The notes under the pieces were generated by a model. That model had not been told where the DNA came from and did not search any database. It saw only the letters and a list, made by a program, of their open reading frames with translations. The position numbers and the translations under genes are program-made. Positions 16,561 through 25,272 of a DNA stretch of 64,000 bases are shown in pieces (within the stretch, counting starts at the first letter, position 1; the number at the start of each line of letters is the position of its first letter). The stretch is from Butyrivibrio sp. (GTDB lineage Bacteria > Bacillota > Clostridia > Lachnospirales > Lachnospiraceae). The stretch lies in the NCBI RefSeq assembly GCF_015056685.1, contig NZ_SVFW01000005.1:71879-135878 (forward strand), read 5' to 3'.

Positions 16561-17532
16561 TTAGTTAATGCGCTCCCATGTAACTTTCTTGGAATCAAGG
16601 AAAGCACAGGCTCTATCAAGGTCTTTTTCCTCCATATTAAGGACAAGGCTTCCATAAACATCTTCTCTGAAGTCCTCAAGCTTTGCCCAACAGATGTTGA
16701 AATCTGTGTGAAGCTCCTGGGACATCTGTGTAACGATAGGCCTCTGATTGCCCTCTCCAAAGAAAAAGAGCTTAAGATTAACTCCTGTCGTTGGAAGCTT
16801 ATCACTCTCTTCTCTAAGGAAGTCTCTGATCTCACGTTCTTTTGGCCATACAAAGAGCTGTTCAGGCTTACCAACTGCAAGCATTTTGCCGCTGCTAAGG
16901 AAAGCTACCTTCTGACAGATCTGCTTAACTACTTCCATCTGATGGGTTACGATGATGATTGTAATTCCCATCTCCCTGTTGATCTTCTGTAACAGTGCAA
17001 GAATGCCCTTTGTAATCTCAGGGTCAAGTGCACTTGTAGCCTCATCACACAATAAAAACTCAGGATCAAGCACCAGCGCCCTTGCTATGGCAACTCTCTG
17101 CTTCTGTCCGCCTGAAAGTTCCCTTGGCTTGGCATGTACCTTATCTTCAAGTCCTACAAGCTTTATGAGGTTTAAGATCTTTTCTTTTGCCTCAGGTGTA
17201 TTGGTCTTCATGCCCCAGAACTTCATAGGAAGAGCCACATTTCCATACACATCAAGTCGCTCAAGAAGATTAAAGCCCTGGAAGATCATTCCCATTCTCT
17301 TTTGAAGAAGACGAAGGTTCTTTTTATCATTGATGTCAACCTTCTGATCATCTACAAGTATCTCTCCCTGATCGTATGACTCAAGACCGTTTATGCATCT
17401 GAGCAGTGTTGACTTTCCGGCTCCTGACTGTCCGATTATTCCGAAAATCTCTCCCTTTTCTATTTCAAGAGAAATGTCTTTTAATACTTCATTGTTCTTA
17501 AAAGACTTCTTAACATTTTGAATCTTTATCAT
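16561..17532 (-). CDS. metN: Methionine ABC transporter ATP-binding protein
   Basis: 323 aa. Walker A GQSGAGKST (34-42), signature LSGGQKQRVA, Walker B FLLCDEATSALD, H-loop VTHQM. The C-terminal regulatory (NIL/ACT-like) domain after about residue 245 is the methionine-sensing domain of MetN that shuts import when methionine is plentiful. It precedes metI and is separated from metQ by a large glycosidase gene. Confidence 0.95.
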   Translation of the reverse strand: MIKIQNVKKSFKNNEVLKDISLEIEKGEIFGIIGQSGAGKSTLLRCINGLESYDQGEILVDDQKVDINDKKNLRLLQKRMGMIFQGFNLLERLDVYGNVALPMKFWGMKTNTPEAKEKILNLIKLVGLEDKVHAKPRELSGGQKQRVAIARALVLDPEFLLCDEATSALDPEITKGILALLQKINREMGITIIIVTHQMEVVKQICQKVAFLSSGKMLAVGKPEQLFVWPKEREIRDFLREESDKLPTTGVNLKLFFFGEGNQRPIVTQMSQELHTDFNICWAKLEDFREDVYGSLVLNMEEKDLDRACAFLDSKKVTWERIN

Positions 17533-17621
17533 TTTACCTAACTTCCTGTTGAATCATATTCATACAAAGCCCGCAAAAAGCGGCTTTTTTCGCAATCACA
17601 TGTACTAATATATCATATTTT

Positions 17622-20600
17622 TTAGTTTTTCTCACTAAATCTAAAGCTCTTGAAGTCAAAATTACTTCCCGGAAGGAAAACAAAGGATATATCATATCTG
17701 CCTTTTTTATGCTCTATCGGGAAGCAGACCTTAGTATACTCGCTGCTTTTTGGAAACTCTAGTATTTCTTTGGTCTCTCCGCTTTCGTTCTTCATTCGAA
17801 GATGAATAGTGTTGCTGGCAGCCATTGCCCTTCCTGTGATAATTATTTCTTTTACCCCTTCATCTCCAAAATTCATGTTATTAAAACCAAGCGTAACATT
17901 ATTGCCAATTCCTTCCACCGCTCCTTCAGATCTGGTAAAAGAATCTCCATATATGCTGTCTGCATCAAGAGCGCTGTTTTCGCATAGTGCTCGGAGCTGT
18001 CTTTCAAAATAAAAGCCTTTAATGTGCATCTTATCATAGGTCACAAAGCTAATGGTGTGGACACCGCAGAGGCGCTTTGAAAGCTTCCAGGTCTCCTCCT
18101 GATAGGTATTCCAGATCGACTTTTTCTGGTAGATGACTTCGTCTAACAAAAGAGCTCCCTCATCTCCTGCTATTCCGTCCCAGATCTGTATCTTATAGGC
18201 ATCGCCTGAAAGAGCAAAAATAGGAATAGTGATAGTATCAGAGCCTTCGATTCCAAAATCTATGCCGTCATAAGCGATAAGCGTTTCGTTTCCTCTGTCT
18301 GTGGCAACGCCGTGCTCATTACCTGCAGCGGTCCTGCCCTTGCTATAGCTAAACACATTGCCTGGAATAAGGTTGAATGGATCAAGGAAGGATCTGCCCA
18401 TTCCGCTTACAGTAAATTTCCGCGTTGAAATGGTCTTTACAACACCATCCTTATCTTTTGTCTCACATCTTAAAATGAATTCTCCGTCAAAAAGAGCTTC
18501 CACTTCCGCCTCATTGCCCTTTACTAAGAGCTTGGCAATATTTGACTCATTGCCCTTATTATCAAGTATTCTGTAAAATACTTCCTTATTCGTAGCATTT
18601 TCAGGAAGAACTTTTGCTGTAACTTTCGCCCTTGAATTCTGCATAGAAAGCTTAGTCTCAGAATCTGTGACAAGCTCAACCTTTCTTACAGGAACTATGT
18701 CACTTACCTTTAAGACGTCTACAACTGTGTCACCGGCGCTCCCATCTTTCTCCACTATTGCCAGCAGTTTTCCAGAGAAAAGAGCTCTCTCATCTGCCTT
18801 ATAACTGTCGTAATCTGTGCTGTCACCGTTATCAAGGCCTATTAATCTTCCTCCTGTCACAGTCACCTTTACTCTGTCGCAGGCGTTTTCTACAGGATTA
18901 CCCTTCTTGTCAAGAGCGCTTATCTTGGCAAAAACAAGATTATCAACGTTTTCGTATATCACTTCGAAACTGTCCGTATCTTCAAAAGATCTGCGCACCT
19001 GTTCCGCAATCTCTTTTCCTAAAGCATCATAAGCTATGGCCTTTATCTCGCCCTTTTCATAAATACACTTATAATCAGCAAAGATGTGGTCTCCGCTTCC
19101 TCTCTCATGGGTAAGCTCCTGTTTACCAAGGCTTTTTCCATTTACAAACAGTTCAACAAAAGGAGCATTGCTGACTACTCTCACATCAACTTCTTCTCCT
19201 TCATTGAAGTCCCAATATGGGAACACATGAACAAAAGGATCCTTTTTGGCGCTCACCCAGGCTGACTTCCAGGCATAGTAAGCATCCTTGTAAAAGCCTG
19301 CCGTATCAATAAGTCCAAAGTATGAATTCTTAGTATGGTATGGCGTGGGCTCTCCAATGTAGTCATAGCCTGTCCAGATAAACTGTCCCATGGAGAAAGG
19401 CATATCCCTGTCCATACAAATACAGCTCTCAATGCTCTCTGCTCCCCAGCTTGTCTGACTGTTTCCAAGGCTTGAACACTGAAGGTCATCGTCAGCCAGA
19501 ATTCCCTCTGATAAAGGGAAATGATATATTCCTCTGCTCTGAACTATTGAATAGGTCTCACTTCCGTATATAACCCAGTCAGGGTGCTCCCTGTGGTGTT
19601 TCTCATAAAACTTCTCAGCGTAGTTATAACCTACAACCTTCAGGATATCAGCGCACTTTTGAGCATTTTCCCAAGGCATATAATTGGAGCCAAAGGTTGG
19701 ATGGGCATTTCCCATATAATCAAACTTCTCAACCAGTTCTTTTAACATACGGGTGACCTGCGCACCTCTCTCATCCGCATGGGTATCATAGATTTCATTA
19801 CCTATGCTCCACATGATGACTGAAGGGTGATTCCTGTCTCTTTTTACCCAGCTCTCAACATCCCTCTCATGCCACTCTGGAAAAAATCTTGCGTAGTCAA
19901 ACTCAGTCTTTGATCTCTCCCACATATCAAAGCCTTCAGAGATAGCCATAAAGCCTATTCTGTCTAAAAGCTCGATTGTCTGAGGATCAAACATATTATG
20001 GGTAAGCCTTATGGCATTTACCCCCATACCTTTAAGCTGTATGAGTCTTCTCTTCATGGCGCTGTTATTGTAAGCGGCACCAAGAGCACCAAGGTCATGA
20101 TGAATGCAGACACCGTTTAGTTTGGTGACCTTTCCATTTAGTAAAAAACCTTTATCAGGGTCAAAAGAAATACTCCTAAACCCTATTGTTACTTCTTCCC
20201 TTTGAAGCTCTTTATTTCCATCAAAAAGAGTAACCTCCAGCGTATAGAGGTTTGGCTCATCATTGGACCACTCTTTTACATTTCTTGCAAAAAAGCTCTT
20301 GCCTGTTGCATTTAGCGAAACTTCTCTCTTTTTATCATCAAAAAGTCTGTAGGAAACGCTTGTATTCTTACTTATTTCTCCTTTTATTTCTGTATCTATA
20401 TCAAGGAAATATCCCATATCTCCCTTATGGGTGTGGACATAAATTCCATTCTCAGGGATGTATGTATCTTCATAGCTGCAAAGCCATACATTTCTGTAGA
20501 TTCCGGCTCCTGAATACCATCTTGAATTGGGATTTTGGTAATTGACTCTTACAAGGACATCATTACTGCCTACTTTGCAGTAGTCTGTAATATCGAGAAT

Positions 20601-20891
20601 AAACTGTGAATAGCCATATTTCCACTCTCCTGCCTTTTGACCATTTATATACACAGTACTGTCCATATAAATTCCGTCAAAAACAAGAAAATGCCTCGGC
20701 TTAAGTGTTGTCACAAAGCCCTTATAATACCAGCCTGTGGCATCTGTATAAAAGTTTCTTGCATCATCTATAAGAAAATCATGAGGTATCTCCACCTCTT
20801 TAAACTCAGAAAGCCTGTCCCTGACATTTTCAAGCTCTGTTCCAAAATCAGTTTTTAAAAACTTCCATCCCGTTACAAATTTTTCTTTCAT
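17622..20891 (-). CDS. Family 2 glycoside hydrolase (beta-galactosidase-like) with C-terminal carbohydrate-binding-like modules
   Basis: 1089 aa, no signal peptide, so probably intracellular. Domain order: GH2 sugar-binding jelly roll (about 1-150), immunoglobulin-like domain (150-245), TIM barrel (245-560) with acid/base Glu366 in WSIGNEI and likely nucleophile Glu445 in YGSETYS, a DUF4982-like region (VELFVNGKSLG), an Ig-like region (near 700-830), and two related C-terminal beta modules (about 835-970 and 975-1089) resembling CBM6-type domains. It acts on a beta-linked sugar oligomer; the exact sugar is unknown. Position between metQ (93 bp upstream) and metN (89 bp downstream) is unusual. 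GGGGAGG precedes the ATG but can be caught in a hairpin. Confidence 0.9.
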   Translation of the reverse strand: MKEKFVTGWKFLKTDFGTELENVRDRLSEFKEVEIPHDFLIDDARNFYTDATGWYYKGFVTTLKPRHFLVFDGIYMDSTVYINGQKAGEWKYGYSQFILDITDYCKVGSNDVLVRVNYQNPNSRWYSGAGIYRNVWLCSYEDTYIPENGIYVHTHKGDMGYFLDIDTEIKGEISKNTSVSYRLFDDKKREVSLNATGKSFFARNVKEWSNDEPNLYTLEVTLFDGNKELQREEVTIGFRSISFDPDKGFLLNGKVTKLNGVCIHHDLGALGAAYNNSAMKRRLIQLKGMGVNAIRLTHNMFDPQTIELLDRIGFMAISEGFDMWERSKTEFDYARFFPEWHERDVESWVKRDRNHPSVIMWSIGNEIYDTHADERGAQVTRMLKELVEKFDYMGNAHPTFGSNYMPWENAQKCADILKVVGYNYAEKFYEKHHREHPDWVIYGSETYSIVQSRGIYHFPLSEGILADDDLQCSSLGNSQTSWGAESIESCICMDRDMPFSMGQFIWTGYDYIGEPTPYHTKNSYFGLIDTAGFYKDAYYAWKSAWVSAKKDPFVHVFPYWDFNEGEEVDVRVVSNAPFVELFVNGKSLGKQELTHERGSGDHIFADYKCIYEKGEIKAIAYDALGKEIAEQVRRSFEDTDSFEVIYENVDNLVFAKISALDKKGNPVENACDRVKVTVTGGRLIGLDNGDSTDYDSYKADERALFSGKLLAIVEKDGSAGDTVVDVLKVSDIVPVRKVELVTDSETKLSMQNSRAKVTAKVLPENATNKEVFYRILDNKGNESNIAKLLVKGNEAEVEALFDGEFILRCETKDKDGVVKTISTRKFTVSGMGRSFLDPFNLIPGNVFSYSKGRTAAGNEHGVATDRGNETLIAYDGIDFGIEGSDTITIPIFALSGDAYKIQIWDGIAGDEGALLLDEVIYQKKSIWNTYQEETWKLSKRLCGVHTISFVTYDKMHIKGFYFERQLRALCENSALDADSIYGDSFTRSEGAVEGIGNNVTLGFNNMNFGDEGVKEIIITGRAMAASNTIHLRMKNESGETKEILEFPKSSEYTKVCFPIEHKKGRYDISFVFLPGSNFDFKSFRFSEKN

Positions 20892-20893
20892 GC

Positions 20894-20950
20894 AAAAAGC
20901 CTCCCCAATGTTTTAGCAAACCACTTACTAATCATACACCAGAGAGGCTT
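20894..20950 (-). promoter_or_regulatory. Hairpin that covers the glycosidase ribosome site
   Basis: On the minus strand AAGCCTCTC (20942-20950) can pair with GGGGAGGCTT (20897-20906). The second arm contains the GGGGAGG ribosome site of the glycosidase, 8 nt before its ATG, and is followed by a TTTTT run. It may act as a partial terminator after metQ and/or mask translation of the glycosidase. Confidence 0.5.
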
Positions 20951-20984
20951 ATATTTGTTTAAATTTTTTAGTTTCTATTTTTTA

Positions 20985-21929
20985 TTACTGTGCGTCAATG
21001 AAAGATGCAATAACAGCTCCCTTATATGTCTCATCGATATAAGCCTTAACCTTGTCAGACTGAAGCGCCTTGATAAGAGCCTGTGTTTTTTCTGATGTCT
21101 CATTGCCCTGCTTAACTACAAGGAAGTTTGTTCTCTTAACAGTTGTCTCATCGTCAAATTCCTCGATATCAAGTGCAGGATATGATGAAGGAAGACCAGC
21201 TTCAAGAGCATAGTTACCATTTACTGCTGCTGCATCAAGATCAGGAAGTGAAAGTGGAAGGCTTGCTGCCTCAAGAGGTGTGATCACGTATCCGTGAGGG
21301 TTAGCCTCTTTATCTTTTGTCAAAGAATCTTCTGTGTAGTTAGCATCTGTTCCAAAACCACCCTTTGAAGTAAGAAGTCCCTTCTGAACAAGCAGGTCAA
21401 CAGCTCTTTCTCCGTTATCAGGATCGTTAGGAATACCGATTGATGCACCATCAGGAATATCAGCAAGTGCTGTATATTTCTGAGAATAAATTCCCATTGG
21501 CTCAATGTGAACGCCTGCTACAGCTGCAAGGTGAAGTCCTGCGTCTGTATTCTGCTGGTTCATATAACCAAGTGTCTGGAAATAGTTTGCATCAAGCTCG
21601 TCAGCTTCAAGTGATGTATTAGGAAGTACGTAATCTGAGAATACAACTGTCTCAAGTGTCCAGCCATCCTCTGCAAGTACTTCTTTTACGATGTTATCAA
21701 GAATTTCTGCGTGTGGTACAGGTGTAGCACCAACTCTGATAGTCTTGTCTCCATCCTCTGTCTGTGCAGGTGCAGCGTCCTGTGTCTGTTCTGTAGTTTC
21801 TGCAGCCTGTGTGTCCTGTGTGTCCTGTGTTGTTTCTGCTGCATTTTCAGCGCTGCTTCCGCAACCTGTAAGAGCTCCAAAAGCTAGAACACCGGCAAGT
21901 ACGATACTTGTCAAAAATCTCTTCTTCAT
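20985..21929 (-). CDS. metQ: Methionine-binding lipoprotein (NlpA/MetQ family)
   Basis: 314 aa. Lipoprotein signal: MKKRF start, hydrophobic stretch and LTGC with lipidated Cys23. A Gln/Thr/Glu/Ala-rich linker of about 40 residues follows, then the NlpA domain starting at TIRVGATPVPHAEIL. Landmarks include DELDANYFQTLGYMN and IPNDPDNGERAVDLL. Delivers methionine to MetI/MetN at the outer membrane surface. GGAGG precedes the ATG. No S-box riboswitch was recognised in the 132 bp upstream. Confidence 0.94.
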   Translation of the reverse strand: MKKRFLTSIVLAGVLAFGALTGCGSSAENAAETTQDTQDTQAAETTEQTQDAAPAQTEDGDKTIRVGATPVPHAEILDNIVKEVLAEDGWTLETVVFSDYVLPNTSLEADELDANYFQTLGYMNQQNTDAGLHLAAVAGVHIEPMGIYSQKYTALADIPDGASIGIPNDPDNGERAVDLLVQKGLLTSKGGFGTDANYTEDSLTKDKEANPHGYVITPLEAASLPLSLPDLDAAAVNGNYALEAGLPSSYPALDIEEFDDETTVKRTNFLVVKQGNETSEKTQALIKALQSDKVKAYIDETYKGAVIASFIDAQ

Positions 21930-22061
21930 AATAATTCCTCCTCAACAATTTTTTCTATTTATTATAAAACAAATTATAGCAATGGAAAGTCCAAATTGGA
22001 AATATCCAAGATTTGTATGTAGCTATAACTCCCGCTTATATCTCCATTAGCATTCACTGTC

Positions 22062-22991
22062 CTATTTTTGCAATGTCCCTTCATAACCTTTTTCTTTAAA
22101 AAGCTTCATCATCTCATTGGTGAGACTGTAATCCAATGGCTGAAGCTCTATGTCACAAGGAGCTACCCATTCTGCATACTTAAGCTCTGATGTATCCATC
22201 TGTATTTCTTTTTCTCCTGACACATCACAAAAAAATCCCGCCAGTATATCACTTGCAATTCCCCATGGCTGTGACTTGTAATATCTGACGTTACTTACTC
22301 TAAGTCCCACTTCTTCCATAACTTCACGTTTAACGGTTTCTTCAAGTGTCTCTCCGATTTCTGTAAATCCGGCAACAAGGGCATTATGCGCAAATCCGGT
22401 TCTGTATTTTGTTAAAATGAGCCTGTTGTTCTCTTTATCAGTAACGCCAATAATAACTGCAGGATTTATCCTTGGATAAATGATATTGCCGCATTTAGGA
22501 CATATCCTTGCTCTTTCAGTCTTGTGATCTTCATTAAGAGTTCCACACCTGCCGCAGAATCTGGTTACCTGATACCACTCATGGAGCTGAAAAGCTGTAT
22601 AGGCAGCATATACGTAGTGCTGAGGATTCAGATACTCTTTCCTAAAGGTCATCATTGAGCAGAACTCAAAACCATCAGGAAGATTGAGATATTTAATATT
22701 TCCATCCAAATCTGTTGCAAAATCCGCACCATATGTACTATCGGCAATTTCAGGCTTTAATAAAAAAAATCTTTCTTCACCTATACTAAAAAGATAAGTT
22801 AATGCTTCATTTGCTTCTTTTAAATCTACAACCTTTGGAAACGTTATTGTTTTTAATTCAGTATCAGATTTAAGAAGTAATCTTTTTCCCTGGCTGGTAT
22901 TAATAAAGACAATTACAAAATCGTCATCTTTATGTTTAATCGTAGGATCATAGTGATTTTTAAGTTCTAACGGTGTAATATCCTGTAGCAT
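22062..22991 (-). CDS. nudC: NADH pyrophosphatase (NAD+ diphosphatase / RNA de-NADding Nudix enzyme)
   Basis: 309 aa. A zinc ribbon (CGRCG ... CPKCG) lies in the middle, followed by the Nudix box GFTEIGETLEETVKREVMEE and the NudC-specific SQPW motif (SQPWGIASD), which marks NAD(H) as substrate. The N-terminal domain is the divergent NudC cap. It splits NADH to NMNH and AMP and can remove NAD caps from RNA. AAGGGA precedes the ATG. Monocistronic. Confidence 0.92.
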   Translation of the reverse strand: MLQDITPLELKNHYDPTIKHKDDDFVIVFINTSQGKRLLLKSDTELKTITFPKVVDLKEANEALTYLFSIGEERFFLLKPEIADSTYGADFATDLDGNIKYLNLPDGFEFCSMMTFRKEYLNPQHYVYAAYTAFQLHEWYQVTRFCGRCGTLNEDHKTERARICPKCGNIIYPRINPAVIIGVTDKENNRLILTKYRTGFAHNALVAGFTEIGETLEETVKREVMEEVGLRVSNVRYYKSQPWGIASDILAGFFCDVSGEKEIQMDTSELKYAEWVAPCDIELQPLDYSLTNEMMKLFKEKGYEGTLQK

Positions 22992-23015
22992 TTGCTTATC
23001 CCTTCTCTTCCTAAA

Positions 23016-23831
23016 TTATATTAAAAATGAAATATAACTACTGATCTCATTAAAATCAATTACACATTTTCCTCCATATATTATCACCGGAACTTCGTCC
23101 TTAAAACCATAAATATTTACATCTTCATGTTCAAAATCATTCACTATTATCTTTTTCTTTTCCGGATCAATCATCCAATACTCTTTTACTCCCGCGTTCG
23201 CATATTTTGTAAGCTTAATATGCATATCCTTACTCTTGGTGGAATCAGACAAGACTTCTACTATAAAGTCCGGTGCTCCATGCACAACTTTTGAATCAAT
23301 TTTGTCCCTATCACATACAATCATAACATCCGGCAGCACCTGAGTTTTTTCATCGTCATCAAGTTGCACACCAGTCGGTGCGATAAAAGGAACACACATA
23401 CCATTATTATTCGAGATGAACTGTAACAGCTTGTTAAATATTAATCCGGCAATCAACTGATGGTAAGTTTTTGGGGCAGACATATCATATATAACCCCAT
23501 CAATCAATTCCACCATCTTATCGTCAGGTAATTTGTCTATATCTGCAATGGTGTACTCACCTTGCTTTTTCTCATTTTTTTTCATATTCGTTCTGCCATA
23601 GGCAGGTTCATCTTCCTTAAGTATGTTTTTAATGTCGTCTTTATCATAAAAGGAAAAATCATAAGTAATAAATACTTTTTCCAAAGCCTTCAGTGTCGAA
23701 TACCTCGGATGCTTGGTTATTCCGCCTAAAACCTTCTGTACAGTTCCTATTGGAAGTCCTGACCTCTGGGCTATCATTTCATAGCTATATCCAAAATCTT
23801 TCTTTTTCTGTTTCATCTCTTCAATAGTCAT
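23016..23831 (-). CDS. XRE-type HTH fused to Uma2-family (PD-(D/E)XK-like) domain
   Basis: 271 aa. N-terminal HTH (about 1-55): SYEMIAQRSGLPIGTVQKVL. A charged linker (65-85) follows, then a Uma2/DUF820 domain with PDVMIVCDRDK, GAPDFIVEVLSDST and EYWMIDPEKK, which hold the Asp/Glu/Lys residues of the nuclease-like core. Uma2 proteins are widespread, often multi-copy, of uncertain function. The HTH fusion suggests DNA binding or self-regulation. Transcribed alone, divergent from queA, with GAGGTATAGCT before the ATG. Confidence 0.82.
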   Translation of the reverse strand: MTIEEMKQKKKDFGYSYEMIAQRSGLPIGTVQKVLGGITKHPRYSTLKALEKVFITYDFSFYDKDDIKNILKEDEPAYGRTNMKKNEKKQGEYTIADIDKLPDDKMVELIDGVIYDMSAPKTYHQLIAGLIFNKLLQFISNNNGMCVPFIAPTGVQLDDDEKTQVLPDVMIVCDRDKIDSKVVHGAPDFIVEVLSDSTKSKDMHIKLTKYANAGVKEYWMIDPEKKKIIVNDFEHEDVNIYGFKDEVPVIIYGGKCVIDFNEISSYISFLI

Positions 23832-23959
23832 AGCTATACCTCATTTCACAAATACAAATTTATTATCCATATAATACTATTTTTATATCCATCAGGCAAC
23901 AGTATTCACTATTTTCTTTTCCATTTATTATCAATATTATATCCATTATATTTCCACAG

Positions 23960-23987
23960 TTGTATTTCATTTATTTTTTGCTATAAT
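23960..23987 (+). promoter_or_regulatory. Promoter of queA
   Basis: -35 TTGTAT (23960-23965), 16-bp spacer, -10 TATAAT (23982-23987), about 100 bp before the ATG in the A/T-rich divergent gap. Confidence 0.65.
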
Positions 23988-24094
23988 AACGTGGCACGGA
24001 AAAAGTATCAGTATCATAAAGGTAATATCATTAAGAATGATCATTAGTAATTAAACGCTAAATGAACAATCATATATAGAAAAGAGAATTTGAA

Positions 24095-25144
24095 ATGGCA
24101 GAAAATAAAGAATTAGGATTATCAACTTCAGATTACTATTTTGACCTTCCTGAGGAACTGATCGCACAGGATCCAATGGAAAAAAGAGATGAATGCAGGC
24201 TCCTTATAGTAGACAAAAAGACAGGAGAAACAGAGCATCATAAGTTTAACGAGATCATAAATTACCTCGAGCCAGGTGACTGCCTTGTTCTCAATAACAC
24301 AAAGGTCATTCCTGCAAGGCTTCTTGGTGAAAAAGAAGGAACAGGCGCTTCAGTAGAGATTCTCCTTCTTAAGAGAAAAGAAGCTGATGTATGGGAAACA
24401 CTTGTTAAACCCGGCAAAAAATTAAGACCTGGTGCAAGAGTTTCATTTGGCGGTGGAATTTTAAAAGCCGAGATTCTTGATATTGTTGATGAAGGAAACA
24501 GACTTGTTAAGTTCTATTACGATGGGATCTGGGAGGAAGTTTTGGACAGACTTGGTGAAATGCCTCTTCCACCTTACATCACACATAAGCTTCAGGATAA
24601 AAACATGTACCAGACTGTATATGCCAAGTATGAAGGTTCAGCTGCCGCACCAACTGCGGGACTTCACTTTACCGAAAAGCTCCTTGAAGATATAAAAGCA
24701 AAAGGCGTTGATATGGCCTTTGTTACTCTTCACGTTGGTCTTGGGACCTTCAGACCTGTTAAAGTAGACAATGTTTTAGAGCATCATATGCACACAGAAT
24801 GGTATCAGGTCACACAGGAAGCAGCTGATAAGATCAACAAGGCTAAAGAGAACGGCCACCACATTATCTGTGTTGGCACAACCAGCTGCAGAACAATAGA
24901 AAGTGCCGCAGATGAGAATGGACATCTCTCAGCTTGCAGCGGGGATACATCAATATTTATCTATCCCGGCTATAAATTCAAGGTTCTTGACCAGCTCATC
25001 ACCAATTTCCATCTGCCTGAGTCAACACTTGTAATGCTTGTTTCAGCACTTGCAGGCAGAGAACATGTTCTTGCCGCATACGAAGAAGCAATCAAAGAAC
25101 GCTACCGCTTCTTCTCCTTTGGAGATGCATGTTTCTTCAAATAA
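24095..25144 (+). CDS. queA: S-adenosylmethionine:tRNA ribosyltransferase-isomerase
   Basis: 349 aa, standard length. It transfers and isomerises the ribose of SAM onto preQ1 in tRNA, giving epoxyqueuosine. Landmarks: FDLPEELIAQDP near the N-terminus, NTKVIPARL, AAPTAGLHFT (the most conserved block), THVGLGTF-type VTLHVGLGTFRPV, and TNFHLPESTLVMLVSA near the end. No tgt or queG neighbours here. Its 3' end faces the M18 gene across a REP-like palindrome. The ribosome site is weak (AAAAGAGA). Confidence 0.96.
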   Translation: MAENKELGLSTSDYYFDLPEELIAQDPMEKRDECRLLIVDKKTGETEHHKFNEIINYLEPGDCLVLNNTKVIPARLLGEKEGTGASVEILLLKRKEADVWETLVKPGKKLRPGARVSFGGGILKAEILDIVDEGNRLVKFYYDGIWEEVLDRLGEMPLPPYITHKLQDKNMYQTVYAKYEGSAAAPTAGLHFTEKLLEDIKAKGVDMAFVTLHVGLGTFRPVKVDNVLEHHMHTEWYQVTQEAADKINKAKENGHHIICVGTTSCRTIESAADENGHLSACSGDTSIFIYPGYKFKVLDQLITNFHLPESTLVMLVSALAGREHVLAAYEEAIKERYRFFSFGDACFFK

Positions 25145-25182
25145 ACATTACTTTGATATCTACAAAATCAATTTAGAGTGAG

Positions 25183-25264
25183 ACAGAGGGAAGACAGAGG
25201 GACGGTTCTTTTGACTTATTGCTTACAATAAGTCAAAAGAACCGTCCCTCTGTCTTCCCTCTGT
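25183..25264. repeat. REP-like perfect palindrome, copy B
   Basis: Arms of 39 bp (25183-25221 and 25226-25264) pair perfectly around a 4-nt loop. It carries the same core as 11649-11716, but in each arm the outer ACAGAGGGA unit is doubled, symmetrically. It sits between the convergent queA and M18 genes and can serve as terminator for both. Confidence 0.9.
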
Positions 25265-25272
25265 TTTCTTAT

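Noticed and set aside
21930..22061. SAM (S-box) riboswitch before metQ
   Set aside because: Only 132 bp are present and no S-box core or terminator is seen.
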